Shown: one piece after another, positions 34,394 to 42,549 of the stretch
How the letters are laid out: the number at the start of each line of letters is the position of its first letter
How positions within the stretch are numbered: the stretch's first letter is position 1
From: Nostoc paludosum FACHB-159
GTDB taxonomy: Bacteria > Cyanobacteriota > Cyanobacteriia > Cyanobacteriales > Nostocaceae
DNA length: 64,000 nucleotides
Reading direction: 5' to 3'
Assembly: GCF_014698835.1 (NCBI RefSeq)
Contig: NZ_JACJTU010000038.1
Location: 1 to 64,000 of the forward strand
Position numbers and translations under genes: made by a program
Notes under the pieces: generated by a model
Told to the model about the DNA's origin: nothing
Seen by the model: the letters and a program-made list of their open reading frames with translations, nothing else
The model's database searches: none

Positions 34394-36457
34394 TCATAAC
34401 TCACTACTGTGCACTTTCATTGTCTGAGTTGGTATCCACACAGTAAAAATTGAGCCAACGCTCACCGTTGATTCTACTTCGATTCGACCCCGATGGAGTT
34501 CTACAAGTTGTTTAGTTAAAGCTAGTCCCAGTCCAGTACCTTCATAGCGGCGGCGATAGGGTGTATCGAGTTGCTGGAATTTTTCAAACAGTAGTGGTAA
34601 TTTTTCTTCAGGAATGCCAATTCCAGTGTCTTCAACTTGAAAAATAGCAGTATCGTCTTCTACCCAAAGGCGTAGAGTAACATTACCATTTTCGGGAGTG
34701 AATTTAATTGCATTAGTTAACAGATTCCAGAGAATTTGTTCTAATCGTTCGGAGTCAGCAGTAAAGCGATCGCGTTGCGGATCGATTTGCAAATCAAGTT
34801 TAAGATTTACTTGTTGGCTTGTTGCTTTTTGCCGCAGTGATTCCACTGTTTTTTGGGCAACATTCACCAAAGAAAATTGCGAAATACTTAAAGCTGCCTT
34901 ACCAGCCTCGATTTGTGATAAATCAAGGATGTCATTGATCATTTCTAATAAATGTTCTCCACTATCGTGGATTGTTTGCAGATAATCTCGTTGTCGTTGA
35001 CTTAATTCACCCAAAGGCCAACGTAACAACGTTGAAGACATGCCAATCACATAAGTTAAAGGCGTGAGTAATTCATGACTGATGGTAGCGAGAAATTCGC
35101 TTCTGAGGCGGCTAGCAGCTTCGGCGGCTAGTAAGGCATCGCGTAACGCCCTTGTACGTTCAATAACTCGTTCTTCCAGCGTTTGTTTTTCTTGGGTGAG
35201 GGTTTGCATTAACTCAGCTTGGTGAATAGCGATCGCTAATTGTTCGGCGATGGAAGTGAGCAAATTTTTTTCACTATCAGTCCACTGACGCGGGTTATGG
35301 CACTGATGAGCAATTAGCAATCCCCAGAGTTTTTCCTCAAAGATAATCGGTGCAGCCAACTTTGCTCGGACTTTGCATTCCCTTAAAAAATTCAACAAAC
35401 ACTCTTCTAAAGCATAAGTTTTTTCGACATCATCCACAGCTAAAGTAAAGCCTTGGCGATACTTCTCCCAACATTGAGAGGTTGGGAAAAAGCAATTTCT
35501 TTCTCTGTAATTCAATACCGATGTAATTCCATCTTTACCACAGGCTTCATAGACAACATAACCCCGATACTTTTGATGCTCTTCTGGTACAGATATTGGG
35601 GGTCTACGGTTATCGTTATCGGCAGAAAAATCTAAGCCTTGACTACCTCCAATTGAGATTTCCGGTTTGATACCACTAGCTAAAATTCCCTCTGTTGTAG
35701 CCAGTACCGTGCCATTGAAATCAGTGTTATCAAACTGGTATTGTTGAGTCTTGACTTTGGAACCCTGAAATTTATAAATTACTAATCTGTCTAATTCTAG
35801 AAACTCTCGCACCTGTGTAATTGCCGTTGCCATAATTACTGGCAAATCAAGGCTTTTGCGGATCTGCGTTGTTACTTGATTTAACAGCTGTTCTTGAGAA
35901 ACTTGTTTTTTTAGGGCATCTTCTACTGGCTGACATATATAAACAGCTGGCCCAATTGCACTGGGAGGTGGTATTATTTCTTGGCTTGGCTGAGTTAGAA
36001 AATATTCTAATAACAACAGGGTAAATTTACTTTGCAGCGTCGGATCGTTAGGCTTAATAACTTGGCGATAACGTTCGAGATTTTGGTAAGTATTGGAATT
36101 GCACCCAAACAAATCTCTCAATTCTAATATAAAAGAGGCGATCGCCTCGAAATTAAATGTCAATCTAGTAGAGACGCGATTAATCGCGTCTCTACTAGAG
36201 TTATCAGCAGATAGTTGTTCTGTGTCATCTACCTCCAAATTCCCCAGCAACAGCACATTAAACTGCTCAGAAAGTACTACTGTAAACCTTTGGCTTTCCC
36301 ACTCTATAGGTGTGCGAATCGACGCCAACATAGCTTCTGTCATTACCACAGCCGGACTTCCCAGCGTTTGAGCCATCTGCTCTAACAATTTCCCAAGCCG
36401 ATTGAATACAACAACAGGCAAGGTTCGAGAAAGGCTCAAATCAGGAGAACTCAGCAT
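34394..36457 (-). CDS. Soluble GAF-domain histidine kinase
   Basis: A 687-residue kinase from the ATG at 36457 (a TTG six bases earlier is less likely). Residues 1-180 resemble a sensory input region common in Nostoc; a GAF domain spans about 190-400; a coiled coil follows at 405-435; then HisKA with H460 in ISHELLTP and HATPase with NLLTNAIKFT, DTGIGI and GTGLGL. In the GAF domain, C353 (ECLLNFLRECKVRA) occupies the position of the bilin-binding cysteine of phytochromes and cyanobacteriochromes, but the usual following His is Leu. The H box has Leu where Arg is usual. A palindromic repeat lies in the coding region at 36164-36199. Confidence 0.9.
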   Translation of the reverse strand: MLSSPDLSLSRTLPVVVFNRLGKLLEQMAQTLGSPAVVMTEAMLASIRTPIEWESQRFTVVLSEQFNVLLLGNLEVDDTEQLSADNSSRDAINRVSTRLTFNFEAIASFILELRDLFGCNSNTYQNLERYRQVIKPNDPTLQSKFTLLLLEYFLTQPSQEIIPPPSAIGPAVYICQPVEDALKKQVSQEQLLNQVTTQIRKSLDLPVIMATAITQVREFLELDRLVIYKFQGSKVKTQQYQFDNTDFNGTVLATTEGILASGIKPEISIGGSQGLDFSADNDNRRPPISVPEEHQKYRGYVVYEACGKDGITSVLNYRERNCFFPTSQCWEKYRQGFTLAVDDVEKTYALEECLLNFLRECKVRAKLAAPIIFEEKLWGLLIAHQCHNPRQWTDSEKNLLTSIAEQLAIAIHQAELMQTLTQEKQTLEERVIERTRALRDALLAAEAASRLRSEFLATISHELLTPLTYVIGMSSTLLRWPLGELSQRQRDYLQTIHDSGEHLLEMINDILDLSQIEAGKAALSISQFSLVNVAQKTVESLRQKATSQQVNLKLDLQIDPQRDRFTADSERLEQILWNLLTNAIKFTPENGNVTLRLWVEDDTAIFQVEDTGIGIPEEKLPLLFEKFQQLDTPYRRRYEGTGLGLALTKQLVELHRGRIEVESTVSVGSIFTVWIPTQTMKVHSSEL
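36164..36199. repeat. Perfect 36-bp palindrome inside the GAF kinase gene
   Basis: Positions 36164-36181 are the exact reverse complement of 36182-36199 (centre ATTAAT; arms TAGTAGAGACGCG). It encodes SSRDAINRVSTRL in frame on the minus strand, just after a Ser/Asp-rich stretch. Its sequence matches the intergenic palindromes at 13882-13920 and 55317-55340. A 14-bp HIP1-based palindrome is at 36135-36148. Confidence 0.9.
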
Positions 36458-36768
36458 TTTCAATCATTCTGGTAAGAGAGGGCTCAATGCAAGGACGAAA
36501 GTTTATTTTTCTTAAGGAAAAATTCAAAACTCAGGAGCAAAGATAGCGATGCTCCACCAAGGCGTGAGAATTCAGGAGAAATCAGAGCTTGAGTCGGTGA
36601 TGAGTATTAATCGAAACTTTGTCCCCTTGTGGGCGAAACAAAGTTCAAAATTCTTCCTTGTTAAAACTCCATACATTAAGGTATGGAGCCTTCTGAATTC
36701 GGAATTCTGAATTCTGGCTCCTTTTTTATTGTGTACTAACCAATAGTTTAAGACGGTAATACAAGATT
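36458..36768. promoter_or_regulatory. Structured leader of cobN
   Basis: This gap between divergent genes carries, on the plus strand, AACTTTGT/ACAAAGTT at 36615-36622 and 36638-36645, followed by the overlapping hairpins described at 36667-36727. I looked for cobalamin riboswitch signatures (B12 box AGCCACTG) and did not find one. The gap must also hold the minus-strand promoter of the GAF kinase gene. Confidence 0.45.
36667..36727 (+). terminator. Possible attenuator: two mutually exclusive hairpins before cobN
   Basis: Stem A pairs CTCCATAC (36667-36674) with GTATGGAG (36681-36688). Stem B pairs GGAGCC (36685-36690) with GGCTCC (36716-36721) and is followed at once by TTTTTT. Both stems need the GGAG at 36685-36688, so only one can form. 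B has intrinsic terminator form and sits 41 bp before the cobN ATG. The loop of B contains GAATTC/GAATTCTG repeat units. Confidence 0.55.
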
Positions 36769-39700
36769 ATGCATCGTATTAGTGGCATATCGGGTGGATT
36801 GAATCAGTCAGAGAGTTTAATTTTTATAGAACAAACTCCAGCGACCTTAGTCTTGATTACGGCTGCTGATACCGACATTCAAACGTTGGCAGCTGCGCTT
36901 GGCAAATTACCTGCACCCTTCCCTACATTCAGAGTCGCCAACCTGTTGCAATTGCAGCAACAATTAAGTATAGATACTTACGCAGAGCAAGTTTTAGAAC
37001 ATGCCGAGGTAATAATTTTGCGCCTCTTAGGAGGGCGTTCCTACTGGGCTTATGGCTTAGAAGTAGTGCAGGAAATTGTGCAACGTAATGGTACAACCCT
37101 TATTGTAATGCCCGGAGACGACAGTCTCGATCCCGAATTAATCTCCCAGTCTACCGTGCCTTTAGGCATTGTTAACCAGGTATGGCAGTATTTTAGCGAA
37201 GGCGGCGTAGAAAATTTTGTCAATGCTTTGCAATTTATCGCCGACAGTTGTCTGTCAACTGCATACAATCCTCCACCACCCCGACGCATTCCACGTGTGG
37301 GATTGTATGAATGGGGCATGGGGCATGGGGCATGGGGCATGGGGCATGGGGCATCGGTTACAGAAGCAGAGGAGCACAGGGGTAGAGGAGAGTTTGAACT
37401 GGGTTTATCCACCTCAAAACCGGATTTATCCACCTCAGAACCTCAAAGCTTCCAATCCTCAATGCCCAATGCCCAATGCCCAATGCCCAAAGTCGGCATC
37501 CTCTTCTACCGCGCCCATTATTTAGCGGGAAACACCAGGGTAATCGATGCTTTATGCCAAGCCTTAGTACAGAAAAATTTACAACCTGTACCAATTTTTG
37601 TTTCCTCATTGCGCGAACCGGATGTTCAACTTGAGTTGAGTGAATTTTTTCAACCCAAAGAAGCCGAAGGAATTGGGCTGCTGTTGAATACCACCAGTTT
37701 TTCTCTAGCAAAGTTGGAAAGCGAGACACCTCAAACCGAACTGTGGGAAAAGTTAGATGTGCCTGTATTGCAGGTTATCCTCAGTGGCGGTTCAGTTGAA
37801 CAGTGGGAGTTAGAGTTTAAAGGTCTTTCTCCCCGCGATATTGGGATGAATGTAGCGCTACCAGAAGTAGATGGGCGAATTATTACTCGTGCTGTGTCTT
37901 TTAAAGCGGTGCAAACTCGTAATTCCGATTTACAGACAGATGTGGTAGTTTATGAACCAGTGAGCGATCGCATCGAGTTCGTTGCTCAATTAGCAGCAAG
38001 TTGGGTGCGCCTGCGTTCAAAACCACCCCAAGAGCGCCGAATTGCCCTTATTCTGGCAAATTACCCCAACCGCAATGGACGCCTAGCTAATGGCGTAGGA
38101 CTCGATACCCCAGCCAGTTGCGTAGAAATCCTGCAAGCTTTACACCAAGCAGGGTATCAAGTAGAAAATCCACCTGCTCAAGGAGATGAGTTGATTCAAC
38201 GGCTAACATCTGGCATCACCAACGATCCGGAAAGTCGAGAATGGCGTCCAGTACAACAAAGTCTCTCTTGGGCAGAGTATCAAGAATATTTCACTGCTTT
38301 GCCAGAACAAGTTAGGCAAGGTATTAGTCAACGCTGGGGACTGGGGACTGGGGACTGGGGACTAGGGACTGGGGAAGATTCTTCCCAATGCCCAATACCC
38401 ATTTCTGGAATTCAACTCGGCAACATCTTTGTGGGAATTCAGCCACCAAGGGGTTATGATAATGACCCCAGTTTGAATTATCATGCACCAGATTTAGAAC
38501 CAACCCATGCTTATTTGGCTTTTTACTATTGGGTTAGAGAATGTTTTGGTGCTGATGCTGTAGTTCATGTGGGCAAACACGGAAATTTAGAATGGCTACC
38601 CGGTAAAAGTGTGGCTTTATCGAGTAATTGTTATCCAGAAGTAGCTTTCGGCGCACTTCCCCATCTGTACCCGTTTATTGTCAATGATCCTGGTGAGGGT
38701 TCCCAAGCCAAACGCCGTGCCCAAGCTGTGATTATAGACCACCTCACGCCGCCGATGACTCGCGCAGAACTTTACGGTTCTTTGCAACAGTTAGAAAATT
38801 TAATTGATGAGTATTATGAAGCGGAAAGTTTAGATCCTTCCCGTTTACCAACAATTCGCGATCGCATCCGGGAATTGATTCTTCAAGAAAATTTACATCT
38901 AGATTTAGGAATCCAAAACGAAGAAATTTTAAATGCTGAATTTAAAATTTTGAATTCATTAGATGGTTATCTTTGTGAACTCAAAGAAGCTCAAATCCGC
39001 GATGGCTTGCACATTTTTGGGCAATGCCCCCAAGGACAGCAATTAAGGGATTTAATAGTAGCGATCGCTCGCATACCCAATCGCTATTCTTTAGGCATTA
39101 CCCGTGCCATAGCCCAAGATTGGCGTCTAGACTTCGACCCCCTAACAGCAGACTTGTCCATGACTAGCGGCCAATATTCAGTAGTTAATGGTACAGAATG
39201 TCGCACCATCGGTGATATTGTTGAAGTCCTAGAACAACACGCCGCCCTTCTAGTAGAACAAATCATAAGCCAGAACTCAGAATGGGCTACGCCCCGCTAC
39301 GCTAACAGAATTCAGAATTCAGAACTCCCAACTCTAAACTCCTCACTCCCAACTCCTAACTCCTCACTCCCATCTCCCCAGTCTCCACTCAGCACTACCC
39401 TCGACTGGATACGCGATCGCCTCCTTCCCGCTTTACAAAAAACTGACCAAGAGATTACCTATTTATTACACGGACTCGATGGCGGATATATCCCAAGCGG
39501 CCCATCTGGCGCACCCACCCGCGGACGCCCGGAAGTTCTACCGACGGGTAAAAACTTTTACTCTGTGGATATTCGTGCCATTCCCACAGAAACAGCTTGG
39601 GATATCGGTAGAAAAGCCGCTGAAACCCTCGTTGAATATTACACTCAAGAACATGGTGAGTATCCAAAAACACTAGGCTTATCATTGTGGGGGACTGCCA

Positions 39701-40815
39701 CCATGAGAACTGGAGGCGATGACATTGCCGAGGCCTTGGCTTTACTGGGAGTGAGACCCGTGTGGGATGGTGCAGCACGGCGAGTTGTGGATTTTGAAAT
39801 TTTGCCCCTGGCTGTTTTGGGGCGTCCCCGCGTAGATGTTACCTTGCGAATTTCCGGATTCTTTCGCGATGCATTTCCCAACTTAATTGATTTATTCGCT
39901 CAAGCAGTGACAGCGGTGGCAAACTTGGATGAACCCCCAGAACAAAACCCCCTCGCCCTTGCAGTTCGCCAAGAGACTGATTTGTGGACTCAACAAGGTT
40001 TAACTTTAGAAACAGCAAAAGAGCGATCGCTTTATCGCATCTTTGGCTCTCGCCCAGGTGCCTACGGCGCCGGACTCCAAGGCCTAATAGAATCGCAAAA
40101 CTGGACAGATGACCAAGACTTAGCCCGCGCCTACATCAACTGGAGTTCTTACGCCTACTCCTCGCCAGGGGGAGCAGGGGAGGCAGGGGGAGCAGGGGAA
40201 GCTGAAACTCTTCCTAATTCCCAATGCCCAATGCCCAATACCGAAATCTTCGAGCAACGCTTAGCCCAAATGCAAGTCGTACTCCACAATCAAGACAACC
40301 GCGAACACGACCTACTAGATTCTGATGATTATTACCAATTTCAGGGAGGCTTAACAGTTGCGGTGCGTTCTCTACAAGGAAAAAATCCCCAAATTTATTT
40401 TGGGGATCATTCTATACCCGCCCAACCGCGAATCCGCCAACTCAGAGAAGAAATCGCACGGGTGTATCGTTCTCGCGTTGTTAATCCTAAGTGGATTTCG
40501 GGAGTCATGCGTCACGGTTATAAAGGTGCTTTTGAAATGGCAGCAACAGTGGACTATTTATTCGCCTATGATGCTACAACTAAATGTGTCGAAGATTATA
40601 TGTATCAAGGCATTGTCCAAGCTTATTTACTCGATCCAGTTGTTTTAGAATTCATTGAGGAAAAAAACCCTTATGCACTGCGTGATATTGCTGAAAGATT
40701 ATTAGAAGCACACAAGCGCAATTTATGGCAGGATGTAAATATAGGAACATTAGAAAGTTTGAGAAACCTAGTACATCAAGCTGAAGCAGTTATCGAAGAA
40801 AAATCAATGGTGTAG
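36769..40815 (+). CDS. cobN: Cobaltochelatase subunit CobN with several in-frame repeat inserts
   Basis: A 1348-residue CobN/magnesium-chelatase H-family protein, the large subunit that inserts cobalt into hydrogenobyrinate diamide in aerobic-type cobalamin synthesis. Recognisable segments: KVGILFYRAHYLAGNT near 241, ALILANYPNRNGRLANGVGLDTPAS near 425, HVGKHGNLEWLPGKSVALS near 600, RGRPEVLPTGKNFYSVDIRAIPTETAWDIG near 915 and ISGVMRHGYKGAFEMAATVDYLFAYDATT near 1240. Low-complexity inserts encoded by heptamer elements sit near residues 181-240, 523-545, 834-876 and 1132-1158, with a hairpin near 719-728; all keep the frame and lie between conserved blocks. CobN rather than ChlH by sequence and by position before the peptidoglycan-binding gene and furA. 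Confidence 0.92.
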   Translation: MHRISGISGGLNQSESLIFIEQTPATLVLITAADTDIQTLAAALGKLPAPFPTFRVANLLQLQQQLSIDTYAEQVLEHAEVIILRLLGGRSYWAYGLEVVQEIVQRNGTTLIVMPGDDSLDPELISQSTVPLGIVNQVWQYFSEGGVENFVNALQFIADSCLSTAYNPPPPRRIPRVGLYEWGMGHGAWGMGHGASVTEAEEHRGRGEFELGLSTSKPDLSTSEPQSFQSSMPNAQCPMPKVGILFYRAHYLAGNTRVIDALCQALVQKNLQPVPIFVSSLREPDVQLELSEFFQPKEAEGIGLLLNTTSFSLAKLESETPQTELWEKLDVPVLQVILSGGSVEQWELEFKGLSPRDIGMNVALPEVDGRIITRAVSFKAVQTRNSDLQTDVVVYEPVSDRIEFVAQLAASWVRLRSKPPQERRIALILANYPNRNGRLANGVGLDTPASCVEILQALHQAGYQVENPPAQGDELIQRLTSGITNDPESREWRPVQQSLSWAEYQEYFTALPEQVRQGISQRWGLGTGDWGLGTGEDSSQCPIPISGIQLGNIFVGIQPPRGYDNDPSLNYHAPDLEPTHAYLAFYYWVRECFGADAVVHVGKHGNLEWLPGKSVALSSNCYPEVAFGALPHLYPFIVNDPGEGSQAKRRAQAVIIDHLTPPMTRAELYGSLQQLENLIDEYYEAESLDPSRLPTIRDRIRELILQENLHLDLGIQNEEILNAEFKILNSLDGYLCELKEAQIRDGLHIFGQCPQGQQLRDLIVAIARIPNRYSLGITRAIAQDWRLDFDPLTADLSMTSGQYSVVNGTECRTIGDIVEVLEQHAALLVEQIISQNSEWATPRYANRIQNSELPTLNSSLPTPNSSLPSPQSPLSTTLDWIRDRLLPALQKTDQEITYLLHGLDGGYIPSGPSGAPTRGRPEVLPTGKNFYSVDIRAIPTETAWDIGRKAAETLVEYYTQEHGEYPKTLGLSLWGTATMRTGGDDIAEALALLGVRPVWDGAARRVVDFEILPLAVLGRPRVDVTLRISGFFRDAFPNLIDLFAQAVTAVANLDEPPEQNPLALAVRQETDLWTQQGLTLETAKERSLYRIFGSRPGAYGAGLQGLIESQNWTDDQDLARAYINWSSYAYSSPGGAGEAGGAGEAETLPNSQCPMPNTEIFEQRLAQMQVVLHNQDNREHDLLDSDDYYQFQGGLTVAVRSLQGKNPQIYFGDHSIPAQPRIRQLREEIARVYRSRVVNPKWISGVMRHGYKGAFEMAATVDYLFAYDATTKCVEDYMYQGIVQAYLLDPVVLEFIEEKNPYALRDIAERLLEAHKRNLWQDVNIGTLESLRNLVHQAEAVIEEKSMV
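37309..37488. repeat. Fold-back heptamer element 1 in cobN
   Basis: Left arm: six GGGGCAT units (37313-37354). The core is about 105 bp and contains a tandem GTTTATCCACCTCA/GATTTATCCACCTCA pair. Right arm: four ATGCCCA units (37461-37488). It encodes residues 181-240, starting with the 7-residue repeat WGMGHGA. Same arms as the intergenic element 16448-16597. Confidence 0.9.
38335..38403. repeat. Fold-back heptamer element 2 in cobN
   Basis: Left arm: five GGGGACT units (38336-38372). Core: GAAGATTCTT. Right arm: CCCAATGCCCAATACCC (38384-38400). It adds about 23 codons (GLGTGDW repeats) between QGISQRW and GIQLGNIFVGIQPP. Confidence 0.88.
38924..38950. repeat. 11-bp perfect hairpin repeat in cobN
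   Basis: AAATTTTAAAT at 38924-38934 pairs with ATTTAAAATTT at 38940-38950 around a 5-nt loop, inside the coding segment EEILNAEFKILN. The sequence resembles the A/T-rich dispersed element at 1937-1989, so this may be a fifth insert, but it is less certain than the G/C-rich ones. Confidence 0.5.
39268..39400. repeat. Fold-back repeat element 3 in cobN
   Basis: Starts with CAGAACTCAGAATGGGCTACGCCCCGCTACGC in parts, followed by GAATTCAGAATTCAGAACTC and then repeated CTCCCAACTC/CTAACTCCTCACTCC heptamers. It appears to be a nest of at least two repeat families. It encodes a Ser/Pro/Asn/Leu-rich stretch with repeated NSSLP units between LLVEQIISQ and TLDWIRDRLLP. Confidence 0.85.
40161..40243. repeat. 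Fold-back heptamer element 4 in cobN
   Basis: Left arm: GGGGGAGCAGGGGAGGC units (40168-40200). Core: CTGAAACTCTTCCTAATT. Right arm: three CCCAATG units (40220-40241). It encodes a Gly/Ala/Glu-rich stretch (GGAGEAGGAGEA) followed by SQCPMPN between INWSSYAY and EIFEQRLAQMQVVLHNQDN. Confidence 0.88.
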
Positions 40816-40824
40816 GAAAAAAAT

Positions 40825-41961
40825 ATGGAGAATCTTGCGTATTTACACCTAGCTTACGCCTACGAAGACGGCACACCCAGTGAATTGATATCGCTCAGTT
40901 CTTTGTTAAACAATGCAACTGCACCAGACTGGGGACGGCTTTCTGGAAAGGCTTGGAAGTATATGCTGCCCCTTGCTCTGTCTTTGTCTATTCTCAGTGC
41001 TGTCAGCAGCGTTATGGCACTGGAAAAAGGCGATCAAGGTCCTTCTGTCAGAAATTTACAACAAAAGTTAAAATCAGCAGGTTTTTATCAAGCTCCCATC
41101 ACCCAAGTATATGACGCATCCACAGAAGAATCTGTGCGGCGCTTCCAAAGGGCTGCTGGGATACAAGTAAACGGTGTTGTTGGAGCAACCACTTTACAAA
41201 AATTAGAAAACTGGCAAGCTAAAAAGCCCAGTACCGCAACTACACAAGCGAAAAAAACTGCTGCGACTACACAAGCGAAAAAAACTAGTGCTACAAGTTC
41301 AGCTAGTTCAGCAATCAACCAAGGCCGCAATTCTAACTATTTGACGAAGGGAGATGAAGGCGAAAATGTTAGAGTTTTGCAAGAACGCTTAAGAGTCGCA
41401 GGCTTCTATTACGGGAACGCTACGGGAATATTCGGCCCGATTACTGAAGAAGCTGTTAAGCGCTTCCAAGATTCTTACAACTTAAGCGTTGATGGGATTG
41501 TTGGCCCGGCAACATTAAGTAAATTGCCACCAGTTGGTGTTGGTGATGGAGAAGAAGCTCCTAAAAAGGTAGCAGATCGAAGCAAACTCCGCCTTGGCGA
41601 TCGCGGTGAGCCAGTTAGATTACTTCAAGAACACCTAATTCAAGCAGGATATTTAGAGGGAGAGCCAAATGGTTACTATGGCCCCTACACTGCCGATGCT
41701 GTCAAGAGATTTCAAGCAGCTAATTTCTTAGCAGCAAGTGGCGTTGCTGGCCCAACTACTAGAGCTAAATTATATAGCTCGATAAATACTGCCCCAAAAA
41801 GCGACTTTAGCGTCCTCGAAATCCAAACACGCTTGCGGGAGCGCGGTTTTTATAAAGGCAAGCTCAATGGTGTAATGGCAGATGACACCAAAAAAGCAAT
41901 TAAACAAGCCCAAGAATTCTACGGCATTAGCCTCAAGGATCTTAAGAGCGGACGCTTTTAG
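40825..41961 (+). CDS. Peptidoglycan-binding repeat protein (Alr1690-like)
   Basis: A 378-residue protein with a cytoplasmic N-terminus, one hydrophobic segment at about 48-66 (YMLPLALSLSILSAVSSVMA) and then PG_binding_1 repeats at about 68-130, 170-235, 255-315 and a shorter one at 330-375, each with the GDxGxxVRxLQ...G...G...VKRFQ pattern. A Lys/Thr/Ala linker with repeated TTQAKKT units separates the first two. The product likely sits in the periplasm bound to peptidoglycan. AGGA lies 7 nt before the ATG. It follows cobN by 9 bp and is convergent with furA, as alr1690 is in Anabaena. Confidence 0.88.
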   Translation: MENLAYLHLAYAYEDGTPSELISLSSLLNNATAPDWGRLSGKAWKYMLPLALSLSILSAVSSVMALEKGDQGPSVRNLQQKLKSAGFYQAPITQVYDASTEESVRRFQRAAGIQVNGVVGATTLQKLENWQAKKPSTATTQAKKTAATTQAKKTSATSSASSAINQGRNSNYLTKGDEGENVRVLQERLRVAGFYYGNATGIFGPITEEAVKRFQDSYNLSVDGIVGPATLSKLPPVGVGDGEEAPKKVADRSKLRLGDRGEPVRLLQEHLIQAGYLEGEPNGYYGPYTADAVKRFQAANFLAASGVAGPTTRAKLYSSINTAPKSDFSVLEIQTRLRERGFYKGKLNGVMADDTKKAIKQAQEFYGISLKDLKSGRF

Positions 41962-42093
41962 CATCCGCTTTGGTGTTGTTAGTATCAGTCCTCAACTGGT
42001 TGCTTGCCTCCAGTAACAGCAAAGAAAGGAACTGCTCAAAATTCCATTTATTTGGTTAATTTGAGTAGTTTCGTTTTTTTATCTACCCAACTG

Positions 42094-42549
42094 CTAAAGC
42101 GGCATCAGCGCTCGTTGGCACTTGGGACATACAGCATGGATGGTCATTTGACAGTCAAGCAGGTGAAAGCCTTCTTTTTGAGCAGTTTTCGCCCCAATTT
42201 TTAAAATTGAGTCGTTTTTAAACTCAATCGTTGAGTTACAACGAACACAAATTAGGTGATGGTGGTGATGGGGATAGGGCTGGTTGAGTTCATAATGCTT
42301 ATGTCCCTCACCCAGTTCTAATTCCCGGAGAATCCCCATTCTCGCCATCAACTTTAAAGTTCGATAAATAGTTGACAGACTGATCCCTTCGCCATCAGTT
42401 TCTAACCGATGATAAAGATCTTCCGCACTTAAATGTTCACCTTGCGGAAGTTCCTGAAAAATGTGTAAAATTGTTTCGCGCTGGGGAGTTAAACGCCAGC
42501 CTCTTTCGTTCAGTTCTGCTTTGAGTGAAGTAGTTGTGTAGGCGGTCAT
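42094..42549 (-). CDS. furA: Ferric uptake regulator FurA
   Basis: A 151-residue Fur repressor nearly identical to Anabaena FurA as I recall it. Winged-helix DNA-binding region 10-85 (LSTIYRTLKLMARMGIL is the recognition helix), metal-binding histidine run HHHHH at 94-98, and cysteines C101-VR-C104, C133 and C141-PK-C144. In Anabaena, FurA represses iron uptake and other genes with iron or heme as signal, and the CxxC motifs are redox-active. The start is the ATG at 42549. It is convergent with the peptidoglycan-binding gene 132 bp away, so antisense control by read-through is possible. Confidence 0.95.
   Translation of the reverse strand: MTAYTTTSLKAELNERGWRLTPQRETILHIFQELPQGEHLSAEDLYHRLETDGEGISLSTIYRTLKLMARMGILRELELGEGHKHYELNQPYPHHHHHLICVRCNSTIEFKNDSILKIGAKTAQKEGFHLLDCQMTIHAVCPKCQRALMPL

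Noticed and set aside
36458-36768. Cobalamin riboswitch before cobN
   Set aside because: No B12 box or typical riboswitch core could be found; only the simple hairpins were seen.
36769-40815. ChlH (magnesium chelatase) as an alternative to CobN
   Set aside because: Sequence blocks and the place before the peptidoglycan-binding gene and furA fit CobN; no chlorophyll genes adjoin.
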